Source of the DNA: a bacterium
GTDB taxonomy: Bacteria > Zhuqueibacterota > QNDG01 > JAFGCO01
NCBI GenBank assembly: GCA_016932575.1
Contig: JAFGCO010000065.1
Coordinates: 62,001 to 126,000 of the forward strand
Reading direction: 5' to 3'
Length of the DNA stretch: 64,000 nt
In this document: piece after piece, positions 38,011 through 47,267 of the stretch
Layout: every line of letters begins with the position of its first letter
Position numbering within the stretch: the stretch's first letter is position 1
The notes under the pieces: generated by a model
Databases searched by the model: none
What the model saw: the letters and a program-made list of their open reading frames with translations, nothing else
Told to the model about the DNA's origin: nothing
Made by a program: the position numbers and the translations under genes

Positions 38011-38805
38011 CTATTGTTTTCTTTTCTCTTCGTATTCCTTTTCCTGTTTATCCTGCTGAACCATACGGTTCTTTTGTTCACTGACAGCCTGCTCATGTTC
38101 CACATCACCAAGCCCCCCTTTTCTCCGGCGGTCCAGTTCTTTAAGATCACCGGCACGACCGTATAAAATCAGCCGGTCTCCTTCAAACATCTTCGTGCCT
38201 CCCTTGGGAACTCCCACATACTTCCCGTCGCTTCGGAGTATACCCAATATATTCACACCCTCTTTTCTCAGCTGGCAGTCATTTAAGTGCTTATCCACCA
38301 TCCAGTCCTCTCTATTCAAATGCATTTGCATGACTGTATATCCGTCGGACAATTTCAACAGTCCGGCATAGTCCCGCAAATCGATATCCGCCCATCTCCG
38401 CAAACCGTGCTTGATCAGAAAATTTACTGCCGTGTTCACAACAGACAGACGACTGAGAAAAAGCAGAGCGAGTATACTGCCGGCTAATATAATCAGCCGC
38501 CGATAGAGTGTTTCATCCGGCGCGCTTCCCATAAAAGAAAGGATAAGTGATAAAATAATGGAAATCAATCCGGCACTTCGAATGACCATCAGGATCATAA
38601 TAATGTTTCGCCGGACGGGATGATCGACCACGGTTTCTGCTTCCCTGGTGGTAAATCCCGTTCCTGTAAAGGCGGAACGCGCCTGAAACCTGGCTGCGTC
38701 TTCCGACAATCCGGTACTGGTCAACGCAATCGTGGCCAGCCGCGTAATCAACATAGACAGGGCTAAAATGGTGATCAATGCGATAATGCCGATAAGGCCA
38801 ATCAT
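38011..38805 (-). CDS. membrane protein with TrkA-C (RCK_C) domain
   Basis: A 264-residue protein. Three hydrophobic segments in the first 125 residues (about 2-22, 68-92 and 103-122) are followed by a TrkA-C domain at about 150-225 (LNDCQLRKEGVNILGILRSDGK, given in part: EGVNILGILRSDGKYVGVP; MFEGDRLILYGRAGDL). The charged tail (EYEEKRKQ) is helical. TrkA-C domains bind nucleotides or ions and regulate potassium channels and transporters. Without a full pore sequence the role is uncertain; a regulator of ion flux in stress is a guess from the neighbours. Confidence 0.8.
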   Translation of the reverse strand: MIGLIGIIALITILALSMLITRLATIALTSTGLSEDAARFQARSAFTGTGFTTREAETVVDHPVRRNIIMILMVIRSAGLISIILSLILSFMGSAPDETLYRRLIILAGSILALLFLSRLSVVNTAVNFLIKHGLRRWADIDLRDYAGLLKLSDGYTVMQMHLNREDWMVDKHLNDCQLRKEGVNILGILRSDGKYVGVPKGGTKMFEGDRLILYGRAGDLKELDRRRKGGLGDVEHEQAVSEQKNRMVQQDKQEKEYEEKRKQ

Positions 38806-38869
38806 CTCTGCTCAACTCCTATCATCACGGATTAAAATATAATGAATGAAATCTGTTAAATTCCGAATT

Positions 38870-39451
38870 TTACGATGAACGGTACTCCGTGACTGTCACT
38901 TCAAAATCAGGATCGTTACGGTACTTCTTCAACCGCAATGCCATTACTATCTGTAAAATTCCGAAAAGAATCAGAAACAAACCGAGTATCCAGATCAGAG
39001 ATACGGCGCCAACCCGTGGATTGAAAAAAAGAACAATACTCAATAAAATCGAGACGATCCCTGTCAGTATCATCAGCCATTCTCCGGACAGCATATGACG
39101 ACGCATTTGAATCCCTGAAAGAATTTCAAGCAGACCCGTGATGAGTGCCCAGAAAGCAAACAGGTAAACCAATATCAACGCGGTCATACCGGGCCAAATC
39201 AGAGCAAATAATCCCAATATTAATCCCAGGAATCCTTCAACAAAGAATACTCTCCACTGTTTCGCAACGCTCCGGTGAAGAAAAGCAAGCGTTCCGGTAA
39301 CCAAGCCATCCAACAGCAGGTATACAACAAAAAAAATCAGTACAACATTGAATGTCTCTATAGGCCGTGCCAATGCGAGTGCGCCAATAATCAGGGCAAT
39401 TAAACCGCGCAACAGTGAAACCCACCATTTTTCTGTATAGACATAAATCAT
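38870..39451 (-). CDS. HdeD/DUF308 family membrane protein
   Basis: A 193-residue inner-membrane protein with six hydrophobic segments arranged as three pairs, as in HdeD (LLRGLIALIIGALALARP, VEGFLGLILGLFALIWPG, MILTGIVSILLSIVLFFNP). Each pair follows the same G-ILG-A-W-P-like pattern. HdeD is associated with acid resistance in Escherichia coli. The ATG overlaps the stop of the truncated sodC (ATGA), and a GGAAAGG ribosome site lies within the sodC remnant. Confidence 0.9.
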   Translation of the reverse strand: MIYVYTEKWWVSLLRGLIALIIGALALARPIETFNVVLIFFVVYLLLDGLVTGTLAFLHRSVAKQWRVFFVEGFLGLILGLFALIWPGMTALILVYLFAFWALITGLLEILSGIQMRRHMLSGEWLMILTGIVSILLSIVLFFNPRVGAVSLIWILGLFLILFGILQIVMALRLKKYRNDPDFEVTVTEYRSS

Positions 39452-39711
39452 AGCATGGCATCCTTTCCATTTTGTTTATGAATATGAAATCCGTGTTTGC
39501 CCGGAGTCAATTTATATACATCAGCTTCGATACGTATCAATCCACCACCCTGATCGTAAAACAGAACCGTTCCCTGAACATTGCTGTTCCTGGCAGGTTC
39601 AAGCCGGGCAATTGCCATGGTCACGCCGGCTTCCGGCATTTTAATCTTTGCACACGTCAGGAAACTGAAAGCAATGATTAAAACTCCCCAGATATATTGT
39701 TTTTTCATCAT
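39448..39711 (-). pseudogene. truncated Cu-Zn superoxide dismutase lipoprotein
   Basis: The 87 residues comprise a lipoprotein signal (AFSFLTCAK) and the first third of a SodC-type enzyme: VQGTVLFYDQGGGLIRIEADV, then LTPGKHGFHIHKQNG with the first two copper-ligand His residues. It then ends as KDAML with a stop overlapping the hdeD start. The rest of the enzyme (the other metal ligands, disulfide and electrostatic loop) is missing. A deletion appears to have joined the gene to the ribosome site of hdeD. It still has its own AAGGAGG. It cannot be an active dismutase. Confidence 0.75.
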
Positions 39712-39765
39712 GTTCCTCCTTTTATCAAGTCAAGTATAACAATGATGGATAAAAAAATAATCCAA

Positions 39766-39805
39766 GAGAATCCCCGGCAGCTTTTTGCATTTCCCAGGGA
39801 TTCTC
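39766..39805. other. inverted repeat GAGAATCCC / GGGATTCTC upstream of truncated sodC
   Basis: Perfect 9-bp arms (39766-39774 and 39797-39805) separated by 22 nt lie 55 nt upstream of the sodC remnant and 124 nt after the six-BON stop. It could be a terminator-like hairpin or an operator. The left arm carries GAGAATCC as in copy C of the 17-bp element, but the match is too weak for me to count it as a tenth copy. Confidence 0.35.
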
Positions 39806-39928
39806 ATGGTCACTGAACATTTCATCCACTAACATCCATCTGTTTTTGTTAAGAACATTCCCTGAACTGAACTTATTTTAAAACATGGGTTTGCGTTCAT
39901 GTACACAATCCCTGCGTTGTCTGTCCTG

Positions 39929-41440
39929 TTACATTCCATAATAAGGGTAAAAACCAGGATTATAGTATTTCCATTCGTAAAGACCTCCGTTGGACGGCCC
40001 CCACGCAACCTCCATATTGTCTATAACGGACCGGGCGCCGCCCTGAAATGCATTGTCAATGGCCGCTTCCGCTTCATAGGGAGAATCCACTGTACCGCTC
40101 AATGTGGCCATTCCGTTTTCAACCTCAACCTCAATATTATCATTCACCAGAAGACTCCAGAAAAACTGATCTTCAATATCTTCTTCGATTTCTGAATCGG
40201 TCTTGAATGTCCATGCATCTTCCACAATAATATCATTATCCATGGACACTACGCCGGGTTGTGCTGCTGCGATCGCTTCTGCTTTTTCTTTCTCAAAATC
40301 AAATTCGACGCGGCCGTTCAAAAATGCCTTGCCTTTGATCACTATCGCATCCAGTTCATAAGCTTCAACAACCGGATCCGTCAGGAATGCCTGTTCAATA
40401 TTTGCTTCCACGGTTTCATCCAGATAGCTCTGACCGGGTCTGACTTTCAGATAATTTTTCACACGCCAGACACCGACCGTATTGGCAGCATCCTTTTCTG
40501 CGGCCCGTTTGGCACTGAGATTATCCACGACTCCGGTTAACGTCACAATACCGTTATTCACGTCAATTTCAGGTTCAAATGAATAGATCCTTGGATCATA
40601 AAGCAGGGCATCCCGCAAGGCCTTTTCGATCTCCTGATCACTTACATGGGGATATTGGGTTGATTTTTTCATGGAATCTTTTGCCCACCATTCCACCTTG
40701 AGTGCACCATCATTAACTGAATGGACACCATAAGTCCACGCGCCTGTACGGGCTCTGTGCTTCTCAGCAGCACTGCCGACGGTTCCTGATAATTCAACGA
40801 TTCCATTTTCAACTTCAACATCAATCAGATGGTGGTCCACCCAGATATCATAGGCCAGAGATTGTTCTATTTCTTTTTGGATGTCAAAATCCGACCGGCT
40901 TTTAGGATAGTCGATTCCGATTTCATTTTTCAGGCCGGTTACGCCCCTGACGCCTTTGGCGACTTTGGCTGCCAGTTCTTTCTCGGCCCAGGATTGAACC
41001 GTTCCGGTCAATGTCGTGAATCCATCTTTGTTGACTTTAACCTGAACATCAAAAGATTCCGTCGCCGGATCCAGCAACAGTGCATGCTCGATATCCCGGC
41101 GAATTTTATTCGCTTCTCTGTCTTTTCTGGGAGATACTCTGATCATATCAACGACTGCACGTACACCCTTGACTGATTCGGCTATCTGAATCGCACGATC
41201 TTTAGCCAGAATATGGTCGACCTGCCCTTTCATAGTGACGATTCCATCTTTTATGGTCAGGTCGATTTTATTGGGAACCACCATATCATCAACCAGAAAT
41301 TCGGTTTCGATAGCATTGATAATATGTATAGGTTCAAGCGTTTTCTCATCCACGCCGAACAGAGGCGCTGTCATTAGAAAGCTCATCATCAGGGTTATAC
41401 ATATAAATCCGCTTAAATATCTCGATTTTCTTTGATACAT
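39929..41440 (-). CDS. exported protein with six BON domains
   Basis: A 503-residue protein with a signal peptide (MYQRKSRYLSGFICITLMMS, cleavage near LFG-VDEK) and about six BON domains in a row, each with the pattern (I-x-x-A-L)-(hydrophobic strand)-(NGIVTLTGxV)-(A-x-x-A-x-x-GV). Good examples are NGIVTLTGVVDNLSAKRAAE and NGIVELSGTV. BON domains bind phospholipid or other surface ligands and occur in envelope stress proteins such as OsmY. The start at 41440 follows CTGGAGGTGG. It lies 59 nt after hsp20 and is probably co-transcribed with it. Confidence 0.9.
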   Translation of the reverse strand: MYQRKSRYLSGFICITLMMSFLMTAPLFGVDEKTLEPIHIINAIETEFLVDDMVVPNKIDLTIKDGIVTMKGQVDHILAKDRAIQIAESVKGVRAVVDMIRVSPRKDREANKIRRDIEHALLLDPATESFDVQVKVNKDGFTTLTGTVQSWAEKELAAKVAKGVRGVTGLKNEIGIDYPKSRSDFDIQKEIEQSLAYDIWVDHHLIDVEVENGIVELSGTVGSAAEKHRARTGAWTYGVHSVNDGALKVEWWAKDSMKKSTQYPHVSDQEIEKALRDALLYDPRIYSFEPEIDVNNGIVTLTGVVDNLSAKRAAEKDAANTVGVWRVKNYLKVRPGQSYLDETVEANIEQAFLTDPVVEAYELDAIVIKGKAFLNGRVEFDFEKEKAEAIAAAQPGVVSMDNDIIVEDAWTFKTDSEIEEDIEDQFFWSLLVNDNIEVEVENGMATLSGTVDSPYEAEAAIDNAFQGGARSVIDNMEVAWGPSNGGLYEWKYYNPGFYPYYGM

Positions 41441-41499
41441 GTTTTCCACCTCCAGTTTTTGTTGGTTATTCATGTCTTATTAAAATTAACGGCATTACG

Positions 41500-41928
41500 C
41501 TACTTGATTTCAATGTGTTTTACCTTGGAAGCTTTTGTTTTTGGCAGGGTCATAAACAGCACTCCGTCTTTCAGATTTGCATTCACATTGTCGGCGTCCA
41601 CAGAAGCCGGCAGCCTGAAATGACGTTCCACCCGCGAATAACGGCGTTCTGTCAGATGTTCCTTGCCTTTCTTCTCCTGTTCCTTTCTTTCTGCATGAAT
41701 GTGGAGTGCATCGTCTTCCACATCCACTTGAATGTCCTCTTTCTGAAATCCGGGCATTTCCGCTTCTACCTCGACATTGCCATCCTTTTCCCGAATATCC
41801 ACCGGGTATCCCGTAATTCCTGTTCTTTCAGGAAAAATCCGGTTGAGCCATCGATCCCAGTCATAATCATATTTTGTCAATTCCAGAGGATCATTCCAAT
41901 CACGAAATCTTCGTATCATCGGTAACAT
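41500..41928 (-). CDS. small heat shock protein Hsp20
   Basis: A 142-residue alpha-crystallin-type chaperone. It has the usual central domain (about 45-135): VDIREKDGNVEVEAEMPGF, then DVEDDALHIHAER, the beta-strand region YSRVERHFRLPASVDAD, and NLKDGVLFMTLPK. The C-terminal tail ends HIEIK, a variant of the I-x-I anchor used in oligomer assembly. It holds unfolding proteins in stress. A 17-bp palindrome lies 99 nt upstream, and the six-BON gene follows. Confidence 0.96.
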   Translation of the reverse strand: MLPMIRRFRDWNDPLELTKYDYDWDRWLNRIFPERTGITGYPVDIREKDGNVEVEAEMPGFQKEDIQVDVEDDALHIHAERKEQEKKGKEHLTERRYSRVERHFRLPASVDADNVNANLKDGVLFMTLPKTKASKVKHIEIK

Positions 41929-42026
41929 GATAAACCTCCTTTCCTGCTTAAATTGAGATACCTGTTTAATAAATCATTTATTTATGTCTTTCACTTTATA
42001 AATAAAGAAAAAGGGATGCAGAATCA

Positions 42027-42043
42027 ATCAGGCAAATCCTGAA
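42027..42043 (-). promoter_or_regulatory. 17-bp palindromic element upstream of hsp20 (copy F)
   Basis: The sequence is ATCAGGCAAATCCTGAA. It lies 99 nt before the hsp20 start and 56 nt after the ligA stop. On the minus strand it is followed by TGAT and, 26 nt on, by TATAAA (41995-42000). The match to the other copies is strong. Confidence 0.65.
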
Positions 42044-42099
42044 AAATATGAGAGTTAATCCTGAAAATTGAGGCTGGAGTGTCTTAAATATTAACTGCT

Positions 42100-44154
42100 T
42101 TACTTCAGCAGTTTCTTAAAATCCGATTCATCCAGAATTTCAACACCTTCTTCTTTGGCTTTGTCAAGTTTGCTGCCCGGATCTTCTCCGGCAACTACAT
42201 AATCCGTCTGTCCGCTCACACTGGAAGCGGCCCGGCCGCCCAGGGATTCCACAGCCTGTTGGGCTTTCTTGCGTGTATACCTGGAAAGTGCTCCGGTAAA
42301 CACAAAGGTTTTGCCGGATAATGTTTTTTTGGAGGGTTGTGAAACCGGCTTGACATGCACACCGAGCTTTTCAAACCGCTTCAGTATTTTCTGATTCTCT
42401 TTTTCCTGAAAAAAATGAACAATACTCTCCGCAATTTCGGGTTCGATTTCATCGATACGCTCAAGATCACTCACAGAAGCCTGAGCCAGCGAGTCCAGAT
42501 CACCGAAAGCACGGGCTGCCACGCGGGCAATATGCTCACCCACATGACGGATACCCAGGGCGCATAAAAAGATATCCAGAGAAAGGGTCTTGTTTTCATG
42601 GATCGCGTCAAACAGTTTTTGTGCGGATTTTTTGGCGAATCCCTCAAGGGATTCAAACTCTTCCACGGATAGTGTATATAAATCCGGCAGGCTATGCACC
42701 ATACCCCGTTCCACCAGCTGCTGAGCCACTTTATCTCCCAATGTATCAATATTCACGGCAGACCGGGATGCATAATGCTCAAGCCGTCCCTTGAGCTGGG
42801 CTTTGCATGACAAGCCGGCCGGACAAAGGGTATAGGCCCCTTCACGGACCAGTTTCGTCTGACAAACGGGGCATTTCGCAGGCATGGAAAAATGCTTGGT
42901 TCGTTTTTTCCCGGGCTCCTTGATTCGGGAATGAATTTCCGGGATCACATCTCCTGCCCGTATCACCCGTACCTTGTCCTCAGGCCGCACATCTTTCTTT
43001 TGTACTTCCTCTTCATTATGCAGGGTGGCACGGCTGACCGTCACACCGCCTACATGAACCGGTTCCAATAAGGCAACCGGAGTTAAAATGCCGGTGCGCC
43101 CCACCTGAACCACAATGTCTTTCAGCCGGGTTACTTCTTTTTTGGGGGGAAATTTCCAGGCCATCGCCCATCTGGGGCTGCACTGACGCTTACCCAGGGT
43201 ATTTCTGCCCTGCAGATGATTCAATTTAATGACAATCCCGTCGATTTCAAAGTCCAGATCCTCCCGCTGATCACTGAGTTTTTGCCTGTAATCTTCAATT
43301 TCATCAAATGTCGACCCATGCTGATTCAAGTTGTGAGTCCGGAGTCCCCACTCCTGCAGTCTGTTTAATTTATCCCAGTGGGATGCAAACTGACCATCTT
43401 CGATCCGCAGCACTTCATAAAAGAAAATCGTCAGAGGCTTATCCGCCACCTGCCGGGAATCAAGCTGACGGACAATACCTGCAACTGCATTCCTTGGATT
43501 GGCGAACGAGGCCTGGTTTTCCTCCACCCGTCTGCGGTAGACATCCTGAAAACCGGATTTGGACAGCAGCACTTCACCGCGTACCGCAATAAAGGAAGGC
43601 AGGTTTACGTCTGATTGCAGCCGGAGCGGAAGGGTTTGAATGGTTTTGATATTTTTCGTAATATCTTCACCTGTCCGGCCGTCGCCCCGGGTGGTGTCTC
43701 TCATAAATTCTCCTTGCTCATAAACGACTTCTATGGACAATCCGTCCCATTTGGGTTCCAGGACGTACAAAGGTTTTCCCCAGTCTCCGGATGCCTGAAT
43801 ATGCCGGTGAAAATCCCGGATTTTCTCGTTCTCCAGGGCTGAATCCAGGCTCAGCATAATGGATTCATGTTTCACTTTCTTCAGAGCATCCACGGGTACT
43901 GTCCCGATCCTTTGGGTGGGAGAACTCTCCGAAGCCAGGTCGGGAAATTCGGATTCCAGTTCCTGCAGACGGTGAAACAGCCGGTCGAATGCCGCATCCG
44001 ATATCCGGGGATTATTTTTGATATAATACTGCACATTGTGATATTCGACCGCTTCTTCGAGCTCATGCATCTGATTTTCGGCTTCTTTTCTGGAAAGAGA
44101 CTCCGGGGGTTCAAATTTTGCAGGAGGATTCCCGATGTATGGATTTTCCGCCAT
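42100..44154 (-). CDS. ligA: NAD-dependent DNA ligase
   Basis: It seals nicks in DNA using NAD. The protein is 684 residues from the ATG at 44154, which has AAGGTG upstream (the TTG at 44172 is less likely). The N-terminal Ia domain is EYHNVQYYIKNNPRISDAAFD. The adenylation Lys is in LEPKWDGLS; most housekeeping LigA enzymes have K-x-D-G with a small hydrophobic residue, and here it is Trp. It also has RGDGRTGEDIT, the zinc finger CPVC/CPAGLSC, helix-hairpin-helix repeats and a C-terminal BRCT domain (TFVFTGALSRYTRKKA). It is 30 nt from polX, which suggests a repair operon. Confidence 0.95.
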   Translation of the reverse strand: MAENPYIGNPPAKFEPPESLSRKEAENQMHELEEAVEYHNVQYYIKNNPRISDAAFDRLFHRLQELESEFPDLASESSPTQRIGTVPVDALKKVKHESIMLSLDSALENEKIRDFHRHIQASGDWGKPLYVLEPKWDGLSIEVVYEQGEFMRDTTRGDGRTGEDITKNIKTIQTLPLRLQSDVNLPSFIAVRGEVLLSKSGFQDVYRRRVEENQASFANPRNAVAGIVRQLDSRQVADKPLTIFFYEVLRIEDGQFASHWDKLNRLQEWGLRTHNLNQHGSTFDEIEDYRQKLSDQREDLDFEIDGIVIKLNHLQGRNTLGKRQCSPRWAMAWKFPPKKEVTRLKDIVVQVGRTGILTPVALLEPVHVGGVTVSRATLHNEEEVQKKDVRPEDKVRVIRAGDVIPEIHSRIKEPGKKRTKHFSMPAKCPVCQTKLVREGAYTLCPAGLSCKAQLKGRLEHYASRSAVNIDTLGDKVAQQLVERGMVHSLPDLYTLSVEEFESLEGFAKKSAQKLFDAIHENKTLSLDIFLCALGIRHVGEHIARVAARAFGDLDSLAQASVSDLERIDEIEPEIAESIVHFFQEKENQKILKRFEKLGVHVKPVSQPSKKTLSGKTFVFTGALSRYTRKKAQQAVESLGGRAASSVSGQTDYVVAGEDPGSKLDKAKEEGVEILDESDFKKLLK

Positions 44155-44184
44155 ATTAACACACCTTATCAAATACTTTCATTT

Positions 44185-45912
44185 TCAATCCCTTTTCAAC
44201 AGCTTTTTCACATTTCTCCACGATCGTGTATTCAGAACATCCTCCGCAGTCAGCCAGGCACGCCGGGCCTGGGCAACCCCCCATTTCATATGATTCAGTC
44301 CGTTCATGCTATGTGCATCCGTGGAAATGGTCAGTTTTATGCCCATTTCCCCGGCCATTTTGGCATGTACATCGGAGAGATCCAGCCGGTCCGGCTGTGC
44401 ATTGATCTCAATAAAACAATTCCGTTCTTTCACGGCTTCTAGGATTTTTTCAAAATCCATGTCGATCGGATCCCGTTTATTGATGATCCGGCCGAAAGGA
44501 TGGGCCAGAATATGGACATGTGGATTATCCAGAGCCCGGATGATGCGTTCGGTCTGTTCTTTCCTGGGAAGATCCCGGTAATAATGCGTACTGGCGACAA
44601 CCACATCCAGTTTCTCAAGCACGTCATCTGGCAGATCCAGCTTACCGTTTTTCAGAATATCCACTTCAACGCCCTTCAGGACATGAATACCGCCTAATTG
44701 TTCATTCACCTGATCAATATCCTCCATGTGCCTCCGGAGCCGGTCCGCATCCAGGCCATTGGCCACGGAGACCCGCTTGGAATGATCGGTAATGGCCAGA
44801 TAATTATATCCCTTTTCTTTGGCCGCCTTGGCCATATCTTCGATAGTATCTTTGCCGTCCGACGCTTTGGAGTGGCATTGCAGGTCACCCTGCATGTCTT
44901 CCAGGGTAATCAATTCAGGCAGTTCCCCTTTTTGGGTGGCTTCGATTTCCCCCCGGTTTTCCCGCAGTTCCGGCGGAATCCATTGAAGACCCAAAATCTC
45001 ATAAACGGAGGCTTCGGTCTCACCGGCCATGGATTTATCACCGCGAAATACACCGTATTCATTGATTTTCAAATTCTCTTTCTTTGCCATTTTTCGAAGG
45101 GACACATTATGATCTTTTGATCCGGTAAAATATACCATAGCCGCGCCGTAGCTTGATTTTTCAAACACGCGCAGATCCACCTGAAAGCCGCTGCGCAGCC
45201 GGACGCTGGTTTTGGCTTCGCCTTTGGCAACAACCTCTTTTACATCCTCATATTCCGCGAAACGTTCCATAACCGGTGTGCCTTTGCGGCGGGTCACCAG
45301 AATATCCAGATCACCCACTGTCTCTTTCCGGCGGCGATAGCTACCCGCCACTTCCACTTCCCTCACACCCTCGATTTCGCGAAGCATTTTTATCAGCGGC
45401 TCGACCACTTGTTCGGCCTCGATCAGAAGAAATCGTTTTTCTCCGCCGGCTGACTGCCATCGTTCAACCGACTGAACAATTTTATCCTCCGTCTTTTCAC
45501 CAAATCCTTCCAGCTCCCGGATTTTGTGATTCAAGGCCGCTTTTTTTAATGCGCCCAGACTGTCGATGCCCAGTTCATGATACAATTTTTTTACGCGCTT
45601 GGGTCCCATCTCCGGCAGTTGCATCAGGTCAATGAGTTCTCCGGGGACTTCCTTTTCAAGTTTCTTGAGCTGGGGCAGATTTCCGCTCCGGACAATCGTC
45701 TCGATTTTTCCGGCCAGGTCTTTTCCGATCCCTGAAAGTGAGCTCAGGTCCTTGCCCTCATCCACCATATCACGAACATTCCTCGACAGCCCGGAAATCA
45801 TTTGGGCTGCCTGGCGGTAAGCCCGGATCCGGAAGGGATTTTCATTCTTGATGTCCAGCAGATCGGCGATACGGCTGAATATTTCAGCAATGTCTTTGTT
45901 TTGAACAGGCAT
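44185..45912 (-). CDS. polX: DNA polymerase X with PHP phosphoesterase domain
   Basis: A 575-residue family X polymerase. Helix-hairpin-helix repeats occupy about 1-130 (LSGIGKDLAGKIE, LPEMGPKRVKKL). The nucleotidyltransferase has AGSYRRRKETVGDLDILV, the catalytic Asp pair, and YFTGSKDHNVSLR. The C-terminal PHP domain (about 340-575) has DLQCHSKASDG, ITDHS and STDAH with His/Asp metal ligands, typical of bacterial PolX with 3'-5' exonuclease and AP-endonuclease activity. It probably fills gaps in base excision repair before LigA, encoded next door. The ATG at 45912 follows GGAAGTGAA. Confidence 0.95.
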   Translation of the reverse strand: MPVQNKDIAEIFSRIADLLDIKNENPFRIRAYRQAAQMISGLSRNVRDMVDEGKDLSSLSGIGKDLAGKIETIVRSGNLPQLKKLEKEVPGELIDLMQLPEMGPKRVKKLYHELGIDSLGALKKAALNHKIRELEGFGEKTEDKIVQSVERWQSAGGEKRFLLIEAEQVVEPLIKMLREIEGVREVEVAGSYRRRKETVGDLDILVTRRKGTPVMERFAEYEDVKEVVAKGEAKTSVRLRSGFQVDLRVFEKSSYGAAMVYFTGSKDHNVSLRKMAKKENLKINEYGVFRGDKSMAGETEASVYEILGLQWIPPELRENRGEIEATQKGELPELITLEDMQGDLQCHSKASDGKDTIEDMAKAAKEKGYNYLAITDHSKRVSVANGLDADRLRRHMEDIDQVNEQLGGIHVLKGVEVDILKNGKLDLPDDVLEKLDVVVASTHYYRDLPRKEQTERIIRALDNPHVHILAHPFGRIINKRDPIDMDFEKILEAVKERNCFIEINAQPDRLDLSDVHAKMAGEMGIKLTISTDAHSMNGLNHMKWGVAQARRAWLTAEDVLNTRSWRNVKKLLKRD

Positions 45913-45929
45913 CACTTCACTTCCATTCT

Positions 45930-46361
45930 TCAGGATTTTTGATATTTACCCATCAGTTCCGTGGATTCCAGTATCAGCCCCTGCATTTTACCAATCACAT
46001 CATGACTGGAAGCGCCCCTTTCCAGAGGCAATTCAGCAGTTAATGCATAGCATTTGAAAAAATACCGGTGAATGCCTGACGGCGGGCAGGGACCTATGTA
46101 CTTTACTTCGCGTTGACTGTTGACTCCCTGAACACCGGGCGTGTAATTCACTGATATCTCATGGATAACCGGAATATTGAAAACCACCCAATGCACAAAC
46201 GGTCTGCCGGGCGCATCCGGATCCTCCATAATCAATACAAGGGTTTTCGCATTTTCAGGCACATCATGGAAAATAAGAGGCGGATTGACATTCTCTCCCT
46301 GACAGGTAAACCGGCGGGGAATCATTCCTCCGGATTCAAATGCATCGCTTGTCAGTTTCAT
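45930..46361 (-). CDS. PEBP-family (YbhB/YbcL) protein
   Basis: A 143-residue phosphatidylethanolamine-binding-like protein. It has FTCQGENVNPPLIFHDVPENAK (given in part: CQGENVNPPL), the conserved MEDPDAPGRPFVHWVVFNI and CPPSGIHRYFFKCYAL. No signal peptide is present. It ends 17 nt before polX, so it appears to be the first gene of the PEBP-polX-ligA operon. The role of bacterial PEBP proteins is poorly known. Start 46361 is decided by AAAGGAG. Confidence 0.92.
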   Translation of the reverse strand: MKLTSDAFESGGMIPRRFTCQGENVNPPLIFHDVPENAKTLVLIMEDPDAPGRPFVHWVVFNIPVIHEISVNYTPGVQGVNSQREVKYIGPCPPSGIHRYFFKCYALTAELPLERGASSHDVIGKMQGLILESTELMGKYQKS

Positions 46362-46416
46362 CACTGGTTACTCCTTTTGGATAATCGTATTATTGCATCA
46401 GACTCTTCACAATCAA

Positions 46417-47019
46417 TCATGAAACCGGGGGCAGAGAAGGCCCAAATCCGTTCAGGATCCAATTTGTAATCAGATTGATTACGGTATAAATCACAACAGC
46501 CGAAAAAAGAATCAATATAGAGTAAAGCAGCAATTTCTTCTCTGGTATCTTGAGCAATAACTTAATACCCTGCCATAGAATATAAAGCCCATAAATCGCT
46601 GCAAAACCAATCAGAATTGACAATTGCGGAAAGATATAAAAAATCCCGGCAAGCAACATTGGTGTATGGCTATACAATGACAATTGAAAAGACCGCGTTG
46701 CATCCTGTCCGGACTGAAACCACAGCGTATATAAAAAAATCAGTTTAGCCAGCATCCAGCCACCTGCAACAGTTAAAATATACTGAATAATCACCAGGAT
46801 AAGGGCATTCCCGAAACTCATTCGATAAACTCCCGAAAATGGAATTCGAATACCGACCACGGATAAACCGATCAAATACGCTACGGCCGGTATAACAGTC
46901 AGAATTAAAAAATATGAGGTAAACAACTGGATGGGTTTAGGATGTTCTTGACCGATGTCAGACCATATCATCTTGGGTTTTTGAACAACCTGTATTGCAC
47001 GATTCCATATTGATTCCAT
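46417..47019 (-). CDS. Yip1-family membrane protein
   Basis: A 200-residue polytopic protein with five hydrophobic segments. The N-terminal RAIQVVQKPKMIWSDI, followed by membrane segments (LFTSYFLILTVIPAVAYLIG; LILVIIQYILTVAGGWMLA), is the layout of Yip1/DUF1282 proteins. The function in bacteria is unknown. Start 47019 follows AAGGAGG. It lies 55 nt before the PEBP gene on the same strand. Confidence 0.8.
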   Translation of the reverse strand: MESIWNRAIQVVQKPKMIWSDIGQEHPKPIQLFTSYFLILTVIPAVAYLIGLSVVGIRIPFSGVYRMSFGNALILVIIQYILTVAGGWMLAKLIFLYTLWFQSGQDATRSFQLSLYSHTPMLLAGIFYIFPQLSILIGFAAIYGLYILWQGIKLLLKIPEKKLLLYSILILFSAVVIYTVINLITNWILNGFGPSLPPVS

Positions 47020-47267
47020 TCTGAACCTCCTTGTTATCATTGATGTATACACGGATACTAGTATCAGTCATAATGTTCAGCTGATACGTAAATTCCGGGT
47101 TCTGTGCTTCATCAGGTCTGACTGTTGTTTGAATCAAATTCACTTCTCACACAAATAGTTATTCCATTGCTTTGTTGTTTTCATTGCCGTCTGGTATAGG
47201 TTGGATAAATAACAGATTTAAAAAAATCAAAATGCTTTCCGGATATTGAAACATCGAATTGATTAAT

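Noticed and set aside
39761-39777. Tenth copy of the 17-bp palindrome before truncated sodC
   Set aside because: Only GAGAATCC and one further base agree; the outer arms ATCRGG and CTGAT are missing.
43867-44442. 191-codon open frame on the plus strand
   Set aside because: It is antisense to ligA and polX, with no motif or ribosome site.
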